Shown: one piece after another, positions 8,385 to 18,310 of the stretch
Layout of the letters: the number at the start of each line of letters is the position of its first letter
Numbering within the stretch: position 1 is the first letter of the stretch
Source: Leptolyngbyaceae cyanobacterium MP9P1.79
GTDB taxonomy: Bacteria > Cyanobacteriota > Cyanobacteriia > JARCMD01
Length of the DNA stretch: 36,102 nucleotides
Direction of reading: 5' to 3'
NCBI GenBank assembly: GCA_030248885.1
Contig: JARCMD010000061.1
Location: 1-36,102, forward strand
Program-made: the position numbers and the translations under genes
Notes under the pieces: model-generated
Database searches by the model: none
The model's input: the letters and a program-made list of their open reading frames with translations, nothing else
What the model was told of the DNA's origin: nothing

Positions 8385-8739
8385 AAAATCAATAGCTAAC
8401 GAGCAAACTAGACTAGCATCCCTTGCAAAAAAGCTGCTAAGGAGATTTCCGAGAAAGATGTTACCCATGTAGGGGCGAAGCATCCGGGCCATGACCTTCT
8501 GGTTGATTCAAGGGCTTGTCTGCCGGATGCTTCGCCCTTCCGGTGCCTGGTATAAACTTTTCTAGAAATCTCCTAATGACTCACGAGGGAATGTTTCGCT
8601 GTGTAGGGGTAAAATTTCCTCGAAAATTTCCGTACCTTCAATTGAGTGCGAAAATGGGTATTATCAAAACCCGCCCGATCGCCCTCGACAACATACTTTT
8701 GCCACCAGGGATACCAGACAAAACCAGTCTCATTCCACC
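8385..8739. other. Gene-free spacer holding a hairpin repeat
   Basis: The 355 nt between the permease start and the DUF928 stop hold hairpin repeat copy 2 (8469-8576) and otherwise nothing I recognise. An open frame at 8516-8800 on the plus strand starts inside the repeat and overlaps the DUF928 gene, so it is unlikely to be a gene. The permease promoter should lie between 8385 and about 8468. Confidence 0.5.
8469..8576. repeat. Hairpin repeat, copy 2
   Basis: Perfect 14-bp inverted repeats GGCGAAGCATCCGG (8474-8487) and CCGGATGCTTCGCC (8523-8536) surround a 35-nt loop (8488-8522). The repeat is preceded by GTAGG, and the tail at 8533-8576 ends TCTAGAAATCTCCTAA. The tail is the same as in copy 1 at 84-127, but the loop is in the opposite orientation. 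The GTAGGGGCGAAGCAT motif is a frequent cyanobacterial dispersed repeat. Confidence 0.88.
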
Positions 8740-9549
8740 CTACTTGCCCTTGCGTGGCAAAGTCCTAGTCGCTGGAGGTGGAGTAGGCACTACCTCCTGA
8801 CTAGGCGGTTGCAACTGCTCCTGAGATAACCCTGCCTGGGACAGAAACGCAATGATATCAGCGGTAATTCCTTCATCGGCTGGGTTAGCAGCACGAGCCG
8901 TCCCAAAGGTCGCCAAAGCATCGTACCAGAACCCATACTGAGCATAGACCACAGCCCGGGCCCGCTCTGAAGCTGCTACCTTTAGTTGCCGAATCGTTGG
9001 TGCAGATGGGGTGACTCGCTCAACCCACGACTGAATGTAGGGACGCTCCAGGTAAGGGTCAGCCGCATTACACACCAGACTCACCGCCCAGCGATATTTT
9101 TTGCCGATCGCCAACTCCGGCTGCTCCTCCGGCAACTGAAATTGCACAATCCCTTGCTGCTGGATGTCCACCCGTTGGACAAATAGCGGTTCTGCAATTC
9201 CCGGCACTGTCAAAGCAAACTCCACAGGCACCGTAGGCATTTCAGACATATACCAAAAGAACACAGGACGACCCGCCGCAGTTTGTCCAATGTGATCCTT
9301 CGGTACTAAAAGTTTAATGGGCAGTGCTTGGGGGAAGGCATCTTTGGCATTGGGATCAGTTTGGCAGCCCTGCAACTTACCCGTGCGGACTCCCTGAGTA
9401 GGAGTTATGCCCTTGGGAGGCACATAGCTGGAATTGGGTCGCGCCACCGCTAGCAATGTCTGGCTCAGCGGTGCAGAATTCATGGCACTAGGAAGCGAGT
9501 TAAAACTATACAGGTGGGCGATCGTCACTGCCATCAACACATAATTCAT
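8740..9549 (-). CDS. DUF928 family protein, probably exported
   Basis: 269 aa. The N-terminus (MNYVLMAVTIAHLYSFNSLP) is moderately hydrophobic and may be an export signal, though the cleavage site is not clear. The DUF928 core runs from about 90 to 235: FFWYMSEMPTVPVEFAL, EEQPELAIGKKYRWAVSLVC, IRQLKVAASERARAVVYAQY and GFWYDALATFGTARAANP. The family is largely cyanobacterial and its biochemical role is unknown. The protein ends in a Pro/Thr/Arg-rich tail. It lies 54 nt downstream of hisD on the same strand and could share its transcript; nothing links it to histidine synthesis. Confidence 0.87.
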   Translation of the reverse strand: MNYVLMAVTIAHLYSFNSLPSAMNSAPLSQTLLAVARPNSSYVPPKGITPTQGVRTGKLQGCQTDPNAKDAFPQALPIKLLVPKDHIGQTAAGRPVFFWYMSEMPTVPVEFALTVPGIAEPLFVQRVDIQQQGIVQFQLPEEQPELAIGKKYRWAVSLVCNAADPYLERPYIQSWVERVTPSAPTIRQLKVAASERARAVVYAQYGFWYDALATFGTARAANPADEGITADIIAFLSQAGLSQEQLQPPSQEVVPTPPPATRTLPRKGK

Positions 9550-9603
9550 TATCCCTCTCCCTACGCTTCACAACCAGAATAAAGCAACAGGGACTCACCC
9601 GCT

Positions 9604-10917
9604 TCAAGGTTCCAAGTTTAAATTACTTTGGTTCCGCAACCGGACTGAATCAGCGTGGGATGGCAATCCCTCTGCCTGAGCTAAAATATCGATCGCCCCA
9701 GCAACTTTGCTCAATGCAGTGGGTGAATAGTGAATCAAGCTGGAATGTTTCATAAACGTTTCCACCCCCAAAGCCGAAGCGTAGCGGGCTGAACCTGACG
9801 TGGGTAGCGTGTGATTTGGCCCCGCCAGATAATCTCCGATCGCCTCTGGCGTTGAGCAGCCTAGAAAAATGGCTCCGGCGTGACGAATTTTTTCCAACAA
9901 TCCCCAGGGATCAGCTACTTCCAATTCCAAATGCTCTGGGGCAAACTCATTAGACAATTCCGCTGCCGTTGCCAGGGAATCGACCACCACAATCAACCCA
10001 TAGTGGGCGATCGATTTCTCAGTCAACGTGCGCCGGGGATGATCAACCAATTGCTGCTCTACTTCAGCCAACACCTTACGGGCAATCACCGAATCATTCG
10101 TGAGCAAAATTGCCGCCGCCATTGGGTCATGTTCCGCTTGGGCCAGCAAGTCTGCTGCCACATGGGTGGGATTAGCACTGGCATCGGCAATGATTAGTAC
10201 CTCCGAGGGCCCCGCGAGGGAATCGATCCCCACCGTCCCAAACACCAATTTCTTCGCCAACGTCACATAAATATTGCCAGGGCCCGTAATCACGTCCACC
10301 TTGGGAATGGTCTCGGTTCCATAGGCTAGGGCAGCGATCGCCTGCGCCCCACCCACTCGATAAATTTCCTCAACTCCCGCTTCCTGCGCTGCCACAAGTA
10401 CGGCAGGATTCACCGTTTTTTCGGGCCCCGGAGGCGTGACCATGACGATGCGCGGCACCTTAGCCACCTTGGCAGGAATCGCATTCATCAGCACTGTGCT
10501 GGGGTAAGCCGCCCGTCCGCCTGGAATGTACAGCCCAGCCCGGTCTACAGGGGTGTAACGCTTGCCCAGCACTACGTCATCTTCACCAAACTGCACCCAA
10601 CTCTTGGGGACACGCTGGCGGTGGAATGCTTCAATTTTTTGGCACGCTAACTGAATCGCGTTTAGTAAATCTTTGGAGACCTGCTGATAGGCTGCATCTA
10701 GCTCAGAGCCACTGACCCGCAAGTCCTCCGCCCTCAAAGTTTGTTGGTCAAACTCTGCCGTGTAGTGCAAAACAGCCCGATCGCCTTGGCGCTTAACGGT
10801 TTGAAGCACTTCTCGCACCGTTGCTTCCTTGTGGACAACCTGGTCGTCATGAGTCCGATCGCAGATGCGTCGCAGTTCCGCTTGGGCTTCAGCTTGCTGA
10901 GTGATAATTCGCAGCAT
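9604..10917 (-). CDS. hisD: Histidinol dehydrogenase
   Basis: Catalyses the last two steps of histidine synthesis, oxidising L-histidinol to L-histidine with two NAD+ in the cytoplasm. 437 aa from the ATG giving MLRIITQQAE, the usual length; a start 13 codons further up would add residues the family lacks. Zinc ligands expected from the family are present: Q260 and H263 in LLAQAEHD, D362 in IGDYLAGPNHT and H421 in GLPSHADS. The general-base pair is E328-H329 in NEFAPEHLEL. VITGPGNIYVTLAKK and SLAGPSEVLIIAD are also conserved. It is divergent from rpsT across a 282-nt spacer; other his genes are not in the window, as usual in cyanobacteria. Confidence 0.97.
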   Translation of the reverse strand: MLRIITQQAEAQAELRRICDRTHDDQVVHKEATVREVLQTVKRQGDRAVLHYTAEFDQQTLRAEDLRVSGSELDAAYQQVSKDLLNAIQLACQKIEAFHRQRVPKSWVQFGEDDVVLGKRYTPVDRAGLYIPGGRAAYPSTVLMNAIPAKVAKVPRIVMVTPPGPEKTVNPAVLVAAQEAGVEEIYRVGGAQAIAALAYGTETIPKVDVITGPGNIYVTLAKKLVFGTVGIDSLAGPSEVLIIADASANPTHVAADLLAQAEHDPMAAAILLTNDSVIARKVLAEVEQQLVDHPRRTLTEKSIAHYGLIVVVDSLATAAELSNEFAPEHLELEVADPWGLLEKIRHAGAIFLGCSTPEAIGDYLAGPNHTLPTSGSARYASALGVETFMKHSSLIHYSPTALSKVAGAIDILAQAEGLPSHADSVRLRNQSNLNLEP

Positions 10918-11126
10918 GGAGTCGAAATGCCTGATCGTGAAGAGGGAATTGCCCATTCCGAGGACAGACGGTCTAGAACTTAAGGCTTCTAATCTAGCTG
11001 TTTCAGCCTAGCTGCCCGTACTCGTCACTCTAGCTTAACCTGGATTTTTCTAGGATTGGGAGGGCCAGGGGATAGATGATAAATTCTGGTCACTTATTAC
11101 GATTTTGAAAAACCCCGCAAAATTTT

Positions 11127-11156
11127 TTGGTAATTTCGCCATTCCTTCTGTACAAT
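11127..11156 (+). promoter_or_regulatory. Candidate sigma-70 promoter for rpsT
   Basis: TTGGTA (11127-11132) and TACAAT (11151-11156) are 18 nt apart. They match the -35 and -10 consensus at 4 of 6 and 5 of 6 positions. Transcription would start near 11163, leaving a leader of about 37 nt before the GTG. Assigned by consensus only. Confidence 0.45.
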
Positions 11157-11199
11157 TGGAGACTGCCTAACTTATATACAGTGTTGTAGTAGAAGAATC

Positions 11200-11577
11200 G
11201 TGGGAAATATTAAGTCAGCGATCAAGCGCGCTCAGGTTTCAGAAAGAAATCGGCTGCGGAACAAAGCTTATAAGTCAGCCGTTAGAACTTTGATGAAGAA
11301 ATGTCTAGTTGCTGTGGACAGCTTCGGGGCTGACCCAGCACCAGAGAAAATGCAAGAGGTTCAGCGTCATTTAGCTAATGCCTATAGCAAAATTGATAAG
11401 GCGGTCAAGCGGGGAGTCCTTCACCCCAATACAGGCGGGCGCAAAAAATCTCGCTTGGCGAGGGCACTCAAGCGCTACGATCCGGCTCCCACAACCGCAA
11501 CGGCTCCAGTTACAGAAGCCGCAGTCCTTGCGTCTCCAGAAGCTGATCCTGAAGCCCCACCCGTTCCCACTGAATAG
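11200..11577 (+). CDS. rpsT: 30S ribosomal protein S20, with extended C-terminus
   Basis: Small basic protein that binds 16S rRNA in the 30S subunit. The core is clear: [20 protein letters not shown] at 3-22, then TLMKKC, and [20 protein letters not shown] followed by SRLARAL. The start is GTG, with a modest purine stretch AGAAGA just upstream; S20 normally begins M-A-N-I-K, so MGNIK fits. The protein is 125 aa, longer than typical S20 of about 90-100 aa, because of a Pro/Ala/Thr/Glu-rich tail ([20 protein letters not shown] and onward) after the conserved core. It is first in the rpsT-tatD-rpoB series, with tatD starting 70 nt downstream. Confidence 0.95.
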   Translation: MGNIKSAIKRAQVSERNRLRNKAYKSAVRTLMKKCLVAVDSFGADPAPEKMQEVQRHLANAYSKIDKAVKRGVLHPNTGGRKKSRLARALKRYDPAPTTATAPVTEAAVLASPEADPEAPPVPTE

Positions 11578-11647
11578 TTAGAAAAGCTCCAGCCTGCCCT
11601 TCCGCCAACCAAACTCTTGTTTCTGATCCGTTCTTGGTTAGACGTTT

Positions 11648-12442
11648 ATGCAGTTGATTGATACCCATGTCCACATCAACTTTGATGTCTTTCAGCCAGA
11701 GTTGGAAGCCGTTGCTCAGCGCTGGCGAGAGGCTGGGGTCGTGCGGTTGGTGCATTCCTGCGTTGAACCCTCAGAGTTTGGTGGCATCCAGTCCCTAGCC
11801 GATCGGTTTTCCGAATTGTCCTTCGCTGTGGGTCTGCATCCGCTAGATGCCGACAAATGGACGGATGAGTCTGCCAACCAGATTTTGTCCTTGGCAAAGT
11901 CCGACAACCGAGTCGTGGCGATCGGGGAAACAGGCTTGGACTTTTACAAGGCTGATAATCAACGGCAACAGGAACAGGCATTCGGCGGTCAACTGACGAT
12001 CGCTCACCAGCTAGGGCTACCAGTGATTATCCACTGTCGAGATGCAGCCGCTGCCATGTGGGACTTTTTACAAAGGTTCGCCCAAGAGCATAGGATTTCT
12101 GCTTTCAAAGGAGTGATGCATTGCTGGGGCGGCACCCCCGAAGAAACTCAGTGGTTTCTCGATCTGGGCTTCTACATTAGTTTCAGCGGGACGGTGACCT
12201 TCAAGAATGCCACCACCATTCAAGCCTCTGCCCAAATGGTGCCGATCGATCGCCTCCTCGTGGAAACAGACTGTCCATTTCTGGCTCCCGTCCCCAAACG
12301 TGGAGAACGCCGAAATGAACCTGCCTACGTGCGCTATGTGGCCGATCGCGTTGCCCAACTCCGCGAGATTTCCCTCGATACCCTCGCCGACGCAACAACG
12401 CAAAACGCCAATCGCCTCTTCCAATTTCTGGACGTAGTTTAA
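11648..12442 (+). CDS. tatD: TatD family metal-dependent hydrolase (DNase-like)
   Basis: 264-aa TIM-barrel hydrolase of the TatD/YcfH family; characterised members are metal-dependent 3'-5' exonucleases acting on DNA or RNA. Metal-site residues are all visible: H7 and H9 in DTHVHIN, E94 in [11 protein letters not shown]129 in [10 protein letters not shown]158 in GVMHCWGG and D208 in [10 protein letters not shown]. Length is normal and the protein is cytoplasmic. The ATG at the start has only a weak ribosome-binding site. It sits between rpsT and rpoB, the conserved cyanobacterial position; the role there is not explained by the family. A separate rpoB promoter lies in the following spacer. 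Confidence 0.94.
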   Translation: MQLIDTHVHINFDVFQPELEAVAQRWREAGVVRLVHSCVEPSEFGGIQSLADRFSELSFAVGLHPLDADKWTDESANQILSLAKSDNRVVAIGETGLDFYKADNQRQQEQAFGGQLTIAHQLGLPVIIHCRDAAAAMWDFLQRFAQEHRISAFKGVMHCWGGTPEETQWFLDLGFYISFSGTVTFKNATTIQASAQMVPIDRLLVETDCPFLAPVPKRGERRNEPAYVRYVADRVAQLREISLDTLADATTQNANRLFQFLDVV

Positions 12443-12854
12443 AGGGCTAAAGCTCACTGAAACCTCTTGAATGAGTGGTTTCGAGTCATCAACTCTTCAA
12501 TGAGTGCCAGTGACGTGCCTGAAAATGCACAAATTGGCTTCGTTTTCAACTTGCTTAACATAACTTGTTGAGGAAGTCATCCCAGACCCATTTACATACG
12601 TCATAATGTATAGGAATGTATAGGAGCTTGAATCAAAAAGTCCATATTGGGTTACGCCTACGAGTTGCTCTTCCCCTCAATACATCCCAAATTTGCTCAC
12701 CCCCTTTGCCCAATCTTTGCCTTGAAACTCTGAATTTTTAGATCGAGTCCTTCTGAAGGGCTTGCTTTTCTGTTGACATATTTTTGTGAATCGACTATAC
12801 TTCGGAACTCGCGCTGGGCGTGACTCCGAGAAGACGTATGACTAGAGGAGACGC
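12443..12854 (+). other. tatD-rpoB spacer (412 nt)
   Basis: No gene. It holds an imperfect hairpin right after tatD (AAACC...GGTTT, about 12460-12482) without a T-run. A perfect 10-bp tandem repeat AATGTATAGG follows (12605-12614 and 12615-12624), then the rpoB promoter and ribosome-binding site. The tandem decamer could be a regulator site, but nothing else supports that. Confidence 0.5.
12773..12801 (+). promoter_or_regulatory. rpoB promoter, near-consensus sigma-70
   Basis: TTGACA (12773-12778), a 17-nt spacer, and TATACT (12796-12801) match the -35 and -10 consensus at 6 of 6 and 5 of 6 positions. The expected start is near 12808, giving a leader of about 47 nt. A strong ribosome-binding site, AGAGGAGA (12844-12851), sits three nt before the rpoB ATG. 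This is the strongest promoter-like sequence I see in the window and should drive rpoB-rpoC1-rpoC2. Confidence 0.82.
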
Positions 12855-15800
12855 ATGATTAATCTGACCCATACTGCACCCGCTTTCACGTTACCAGACC
12901 TAGTGGAAATTCAGCGGGCGAGTTTCCGTTGGTTCCTAGAAGAAGGGCTGATTGAAGAACTGGAGAGCTTTTCGCCGATTACCGACTACACCGGCAAGTT
13001 AGAGCTTCACTTCTTAGGCAGCAACTACAAACTCAAGCGTCCTAAATACGACGTGGATGAATCCAAGCGGCGGGATGGCACCTATGCTGTACAAATGTAT
13101 GTTCCCACTCGGCTCATTAATAAGGAGAGTGGCGAGATCAAGGAACAAGAGGTGTTCATTGGCGACCTGCCGTTGATGACCGATCGCGGTACTTTCATCA
13201 TCAACGGCGCAGAACGGGTCATCGTCAACCAGATCGTGCGGAGTCCTGGCGTATACTACAAGTCCGAAACCGACAAAAACGGTCGTCGCACCTACAACGC
13301 TAGCCTCATTCCCAACCGGGGAGCATGGCTGAAGTTTGAAACCGACAAAAATGACTTGGTGTGGGTTCGGATTGATAAAACACGCAAGCTGTCTGCCCAA
13401 GTGCTGTTGAAGTCTCTGGGCCTAACGGATAACGAAATTTTTGATGCCTTGCGTCACCCCGAATACTTCCAGAAGACGATCGAAAAAGAAGGGCAGTTTA
13501 CCGAAGAAGAAGCCCTAATGGAGCTTTACCGCAAGCTGCGTCCTGGTGAGCCTCCCACGGTTTCCGGGGGTCAGCAGTTGTTGGATTCTCGCTTCTTTGA
13601 CCCCAAACGTTATGACTTGGGACGGGTGGGCCGCTACAAGCTGAACAAGAAGCTGCGGCTGACTGTGCCTGAGGCAACGCGAGTGCTGACGGCTCAAGAC
13701 ATTTTGGCGGCGATCGACTACCTAATTAACCTGGAATTTGACATCGGCAACATCGATGACATTGATCACTTGGGCAATCGTCGTGTGCGGTCTGTGGGTG
13801 AATTGCTCCAGAACCAAGTGCGGGTTGGTCTCAATCGCCTAGAGCGGATTATTCGAGAACGGATGACGGTTTCTGATTCTGATTCTTTGACCCCAGCTTC
13901 TTTGGTGAACCCGAAGCCCTTGGTTGCAGCGATTAAGGAATTCTTTGGCTCCTCCCAACTGTCCCAGTTTATGGATCAAACCAATCCTCTGGCAGAGTTG
14001 ACCCACAAGCGCCGCTTAAGTGCCCTTGGCCCGGGCGGTTTAACCCGTGAACGCGCTGGCTTTGCGGTGCGGGATATTCACCCCTCTCACTACGGACGCA
14101 TTTGCCCGATCGAAACTCCTGAAGGCCCGAACGCTGGACTCATTGGCTCTTTGGCCACCCATGCTCGCGTCAACTCCTACGGCTTTGTGGAAACTCCTTA
14201 CTACTTCGTGGAAAATGGGCGCGTTCTGAAAGACCAAGTGCCGGTTTACATGACCGCCGATGAAGAAGATGACCTCCGGGTGGCTCCAGGAGATCTGTCG
14301 ATGGATGAGAACGGTTACATTTTGGGCAATTCCGTGCCCGTCCGTTATCGCCAGGATTTCACCACTACGACTCCTGATCAGGTGGATTGCGTGGCGGTTT
14401 CTCCTGTGCAGATCATCTCAGTGGCTGCGTCGCTGATTCCGTTCTTGGAGCATGATGACGCAAACCGTGCCCTCATGGGATCAAACATGCAACGGCAGGC
14501 GGTTCCCCTCTTGCGCCCAGAGCGGCCCTTGGTGGGAACTGGCTTGGAAGCGCAAGCAGCCCGTGACTCTGGAATGGTAGTCGTGTCCCGCACCGATGGC
14601 GAAGTGACCTATGTGGCTGCCGATCGCATCCGGGTGAGGGAAAACCCCCAAGGACGGGAAATTGAATACACGTTGCAGAAATACCAGCGCTCTAATCAAG
14701 ACACCTGCTTAAACCAGCGGCCGATCGTGTTTGTGGGCGATCGGGTGGTGGCAGGTCAAATCCTGGCCGATGGTTCTGCCACGGAAGGGGGAGAACTGGC
14801 CCTGGGACAAAATGTCCTCGTGGTCTACATGCCGTGGGAAGGCTACAACTACGAAGATGCCATCTTGATCAGCGAACGCTTGGTCTACGACGACATTTAC
14901 ACCTCAATCCACGTTGAAAAATACGAAATTGAGGCTCGGCAAACCAAACTTGGACCTGAAGAAATCACCCGTGAAATTCCCAACGTCGGTGAAGATTCCC
15001 TCCGGCAATTGGATGAGGAAGGGATTATTCGCGTCGGAGCTTGGGTAGATGCAGGGGATATTCTCGTCGGGAAGGTGACTCCCAAGGGTGAGTCAGACCA
15101 ACCTCCAGAAGAAAAACTGTTGCGCGCCATTTTTGGTGAAAAAGCCAGAGATGTCCGCGACAACTCCCTGCGAGTACCCAACGGTGAGAAGGGGCGTGTG
15201 GTAGATGTGCGCCGCTTTACCCGCGAACAGGGAGATGAATTGCCTCCGGGTGCCAACATGGTCGTTCGCATCTATGTGGCTCAAAAGCGCAAAATCCAGG
15301 TGGGCGACAAAATGGCGGGTCGCCACGGTAACAAAGGCATCATCTCGCGTATTCTGTCGCCAGAAGATATGCCCTACTTGCCCGATGGCACCCCTGTCGA
15401 TATTGTCCTCAATCCCTTGGGAGTTCCTTCCCGGATGAATGTGGGACAGGTGTTCGAGTGTCTTTTGGCGTGGGCTGGCGAGAACATGGATCTGCGCTTC
15501 AAAATCATTCCCTTTGATGAGATGCACGGATCAGAAAAATCTCGGGAAACCGTCCACGGTAAGTTGCTGGAAGCCCGCGAAATCATGGATAAGGAGTGGC
15601 TCTTCAATCCAGATAATCCAGGCAAGATTCAGGTATTTGATGGACGAACTGGGGAGCCATTCGATCGCCCTGTCACGGTGGGCAAAGCCTACATGCTGAA
15701 ACTGGTGCATCTTGTTGACGATAAGATTCACGCCCGTTCCACTGGCCCTTACTCCCTGGTGACTCAACAACCCTTGGGTGGCAAGGCTCAGCAGGGCGGT

Positions 15801-16157
15801 CAGCGGTTTGGTGAAATGGAGGTGTGGGCCTTGGAGGCGTTTGGAGCCGCCTACACCTTGCAGGAGTTGCTCACGGTCAAGTCCGATGACATGCAGGGAC
15901 GCAATGAAGCGCTCAATGCGATCGTCAAGGGCAAGTCCATTCCCCGTCCCGGTACGCCTGAATCCTTTAAGGTGCTGATGCGAGAGTTGCAGTCCCTCTG
16001 TTTGGACGTTGCGGTTCACAAAGTCGAAACGAAGGAGGATGGCATGAACAAGGATGTCGAAGTTGACTTGATGGCGGATGTCAGTAGCCGTCGCGCTCCC
16101 TCCCGCCCCACCTATGAATCGATTTCGAGAGATGAGTTTGTTGAGGAAGAGGACTAG
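12855..16157 (+). CDS. rpoB: RNA polymerase beta subunit
   Basis: Catalytic-core subunit of RNA polymerase (1100 aa, usual cyanobacterial length). It forms one side of the DNA cleft and contributes to the active centre and the rifamycin pocket. The rifampicin region is near residues 362-440: [40 protein letters not shown] and [20 protein letters not shown]. The lysine-bearing stretch [12 protein letters not shown] and the clamp region [20 protein letters not shown] near the C-terminus are intact. The tail (DEFVEEED) is acidic. The rifampicin-pocket residues look like the sensitive type (S at SSQLSQF, H at THKRRLSAL). It is followed by rpoC1 after 185 nt and preceded by its own promoter. Confidence 0.98.
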   Translation: MINLTHTAPAFTLPDLVEIQRASFRWFLEEGLIEELESFSPITDYTGKLELHFLGSNYKLKRPKYDVDESKRRDGTYAVQMYVPTRLINKESGEIKEQEVFIGDLPLMTDRGTFIINGAERVIVNQIVRSPGVYYKSETDKNGRRTYNASLIPNRGAWLKFETDKNDLVWVRIDKTRKLSAQVLLKSLGLTDNEIFDALRHPEYFQKTIEKEGQFTEEEALMELYRKLRPGEPPTVSGGQQLLDSRFFDPKRYDLGRVGRYKLNKKLRLTVPEATRVLTAQDILAAIDYLINLEFDIGNIDDIDHLGNRRVRSVGELLQNQVRVGLNRLERIIRERMTVSDSDSLTPASLVNPKPLVAAIKEFFGSSQLSQFMDQTNPLAELTHKRRLSALGPGGLTRERAGFAVRDIHPSHYGRICPIETPEGPNAGLIGSLATHARVNSYGFVETPYYFVENGRVLKDQVPVYMTADEEDDLRVAPGDLSMDENGYILGNSVPVRYRQDFTTTTPDQVDCVAVSPVQIISVAASLIPFLEHDDANRALMGSNMQRQAVPLLRPERPLVGTGLEAQAARDSGMVVVSRTDGEVTYVAADRIRVRENPQGREIEYTLQKYQRSNQDTCLNQRPIVFVGDRVVAGQILADGSATEGGELALGQNVLVVYMPWEGYNYEDAILISERLVYDDIYTSIHVEKYEIEARQTKLGPEEITREIPNVGEDSLRQLDEEGIIRVGAWVDAGDILVGKVTPKGESDQPPEEKLLRAIFGEKARDVRDNSLRVPNGEKGRVVDVRRFTREQGDELPPGANMVVRIYVAQKRKIQVGDKMAGRHGNKGIISRILSPEDMPYLPDGTPVDIVLNPLGVPSRMNVGQVFECLLAWAGENMDLRFKIIPFDEMHGSEKSRETVHGKLLEAREIMDKEWLFNPDNPGKIQVFDGRTGEPFDRPVTVGKAYMLKLVHLVDDKIHARSTGPYSLVTQQPLGGKAQQGGQRFGEMEVWALEAFGAAYTLQELLTVKSDDMQGRNEALNAIVKGKSIPRPGTPESFKVLMRELQSLCLDVAVHKVETKEDGMNKDVEVDLMADVSSRRAPSRPTYESISRDEFVEEED

Positions 16158-16265
16158 GGGTCTGTTAAGTATTACTTTTTGCGTCGAAATCAGTAAGGTA
16201 GCGATTACCTTGCTGATGCCAAACTCATTAATCAAACACTGACAAACCACTAGAGTTTGCGATCG

Positions 16266-16292
16266 AGGCTGGGGAACCCCCTTCCCTAGCCT
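16266..16292 (+). other. Hairpin in the rpoB-rpoC1 spacer
   Basis: AGGCTGGGGAA (16266-16276) pairs with TTCCCTAGCCT (16282-16292) over 11 positions with one G-U, closing a five-C loop. There is no T-run directly after, so it is not a classical terminator. It could be an mRNA processing or stability site between the two coding regions. The rpoC1 ribosome-binding site AAGGA lies downstream at 16328-16332. Confidence 0.6.
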
Positions 16293-16342
16293 GTCCCCCA
16301 CCTCAATTTATTTTTGCCACACTGCATAAGGAAATTTGCGCG

Positions 16343-18232
16343 ATGCCTAAGCTAGAACAGCGGTTTGACTATGTCAAGATTGGTCTCGCCTCACCAGAGC
16401 GGATTCGTCAGTGGGGAGAGCGGACATTACCCAACGGGCAAGTGGTGGGTGAAGTCACCAAACCGGAGACGATCAACTACCGGACGTTGAAGCCAGAAAT
16501 GGATGGGCTTTTCTGCGAACGGATTTTTGGCCCCGCCAAGGATTGGGAATGTCATTGCGGTAAATACAAGCGAGTGCGCCATCGCGGGATCGTTTGTGAG
16601 CGTTGCGGCGTGGAAGTCACCGAGTCACGGGTGCGCCGCCACCGCATGGGCTACATCAAACTGGCGGCTCCCGTCGCCCACGTTTGGTATCTCAAAGGGA
16701 TTCCCAGTTATATGGCGATTCTCCTAGATATGCCGTTGCGGGATGTAGAACAGATCGTCTATTTCAATGCCTATGTAGTGTTAAATGCAGGCAATGCGGA
16801 AAACTTAACCTACAAGCAACTGCTGACGGAAGACCAATGGATTGAGATTGAAGACCAAATCTACAGTGAGGACTCCCAACTGACTGGAGTCGAGGTGGGG
16901 ATTGGAGCGGAGGCTTTGCAGCGCTTGCTCCAAGACATTGATTTGGGCAAAGAGACAGAGCAACTGCGGGAGGAAATCGCTACTTCCAAGGGTCAGAAAC
17001 GCGCCAAGTTAATTAAGCGGTTACGGGTTGTAGACAACTTTATTGCGACTGGCTCCAATCCTGATTGGATGGTCTTGTCCGTCGTGCCCGTGATTCCCCC
17101 CGATTTGCGCCCCATGGTGCAGTTGGATGGGGGACGCTTTGCCACCTCTGACTTGAATGACCTCTATCGCCGCGTCATTAACCGCAACAATCGCCTGGCC
17201 CGCCTCCAGGAGATTTTGGCTCCTGAAATCATCGTGCGGAACGAGAAGCGGATGTTGCAAGAAGCGGTGGATGCGCTGATTGATAATGGCCGTCGCGGTC
17301 GTACCGTGGTGGGTGCCAACAATCGGCCTCTGAAGTCGCTCTCAGACATTATTGAGGGGAAGCAGGGACGATTCCGGCAGAACTTGCTGGGTAAGCGGGT
17401 TGACTATTCGGGACGATCGGTCATTGTGGTGGGTCCCAAGCTCAAGATCCATCAGTGTGGTTTGCCGAGGGAAATGGCGATCGAACTCTTCCAACCGTTC
17501 GTGATTCACCGCCTGATTCGGCAAGGGTTGGTCAACAACATCAAAGCTGCCAAGAAGTTGATTCAACGGGGCGATCCCAGCGTTTGGGAAGTGTTGCAGG
17601 ATGTGATTGAGGGACACCCCGTCATGCTCAACCGCGCTCCTACCCTGCATCGATTGGGGATTCAAGCCTTTGAACCCATTCTGGTGGATGGACGCGCGAT
17701 TCAACTGCATCCCCTCGTATGTCCGGCGTTCAACGCTGACTTCGACGGTGACCAGATGGCGGTTCATGTCCCCCTCTCCATAGAATCTCAAGCAGAAGCC
17801 CGGTTGCTGATGCTGGCTTCCAACAATATCATGTCTCCAGCCACGGGTCGCCCGATTATTACACCTAGTCAAGATATGGTTTTGGGTTGTTACTACTTAA
17901 CGACTGAAAATCTACTGGGTCAAAATGGGGCGGGAACCTACTTTGGTCATATGGATGACGTGATCATCGCCTATGAGCAAAAGCAGGTCGATCTCCATGC
18001 TTACATCTGGGTGCGCTTTGATGGGGAGGTAGAGTCGGATGAGCCAGAGGCAGAGCCAGAGGTGCTAGCCGCGCCAGAAAGCACAACCCGGATTTATTCT
18101 GGGGTGCGATCGGGGAATCCCTTGCGTCGTGTGAGAGAGGATGCCGAGGGGAACCTCATCACGCAATACATTCGCACCACACCGGGTCGAATCATTTATA
18201 ACCGGACGATTCTCCAAGCGTTAGTGGGTTGA
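16343..18232 (+). CDS. rpoC1: RNA polymerase gamma subunit (N-terminal part of beta-prime)
   Basis: In cyanobacteria beta-prime is split; RpoC1 is its N-terminal part and carries the catalytic metal site. 629 aa, normal length. The N-terminal zinc site is C70, C72, C85 and C88 (ECHCGKYK...GIVCERCG). The double-psi barrel holds [17 protein letters not shown] at about 462-478, whose three aspartates bind the catalytic Mg2+. [20 protein letters not shown] and [19 protein letters not shown] are also conserved. The ATG has AAGGA ten nt upstream. rpoC2 follows after 78 nt; that gap contains a terminator-like hairpin. Confidence 0.98.
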   Translation: MPKLEQRFDYVKIGLASPERIRQWGERTLPNGQVVGEVTKPETINYRTLKPEMDGLFCERIFGPAKDWECHCGKYKRVRHRGIVCERCGVEVTESRVRRHRMGYIKLAAPVAHVWYLKGIPSYMAILLDMPLRDVEQIVYFNAYVVLNAGNAENLTYKQLLTEDQWIEIEDQIYSEDSQLTGVEVGIGAEALQRLLQDIDLGKETEQLREEIATSKGQKRAKLIKRLRVVDNFIATGSNPDWMVLSVVPVIPPDLRPMVQLDGGRFATSDLNDLYRRVINRNNRLARLQEILAPEIIVRNEKRMLQEAVDALIDNGRRGRTVVGANNRPLKSLSDIIEGKQGRFRQNLLGKRVDYSGRSVIVVGPKLKIHQCGLPREMAIELFQPFVIHRLIRQGLVNNIKAAKKLIQRGDPSVWEVLQDVIEGHPVMLNRAPTLHRLGIQAFEPILVDGRAIQLHPLVCPAFNADFDGDQMAVHVPLSIESQAEARLLMLASNNIMSPATGRPIITPSQDMVLGCYYLTTENLLGQNGAGTYFGHMDDVIIAYEQKQVDLHAYIWVRFDGEVESDEPEAEPEVLAAPESTTRIYSGVRSGNPLRRVREDAEGNLITQYIRTTPGRIIYNRTILQALVG

Positions 18233-18248
18233 CGTGAAAAAGATGGAA

Positions 18249-18286
18249 GGTGTAGGGGCGAAATACTCGTCTCTACACCCTTTTTT
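18249..18286 (+). terminator. Intrinsic-terminator-like hairpin between rpoC1 and rpoC2
   Basis: GGTGTAGGGGCGA (18249-18261) pairs with TCGTCTCTACACC (18267-18279): 13 pairs, two of them G-U, around the loop AATAC. One C and six Ts (18281-18286) follow. By sequence it has every part of a rho-independent terminator on the transcribed strand. It begins 16 nt after the rpoC1 stop and ends 24 nt before the rpoC2 ATG. The arm GTAGGGGCGA is the start of the dispersed repeat seen at 8469, suggesting a repeat-derived hairpin. Confidence 0.75.
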
Positions 18287-18310
18287 CTCAGTATTTGCAG
18301 GGACTTAGCA

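Noticed and set aside
8385-8492. Longer permease N-terminus
   Set aside because: The extra 36 codons are partly hairpin-repeat DNA, and the family begins near the ATG at 8384.
8516-8800. Plus-strand open frame as a gene
   Set aside because: It starts in the hairpin repeat, overlaps the DUF928 gene and shows no family-like sequence.
10918-10956. Earlier hisD start
   Set aside because: It adds 13 residues absent from the family; MLRIITQ is the conserved start in cyanobacteria.
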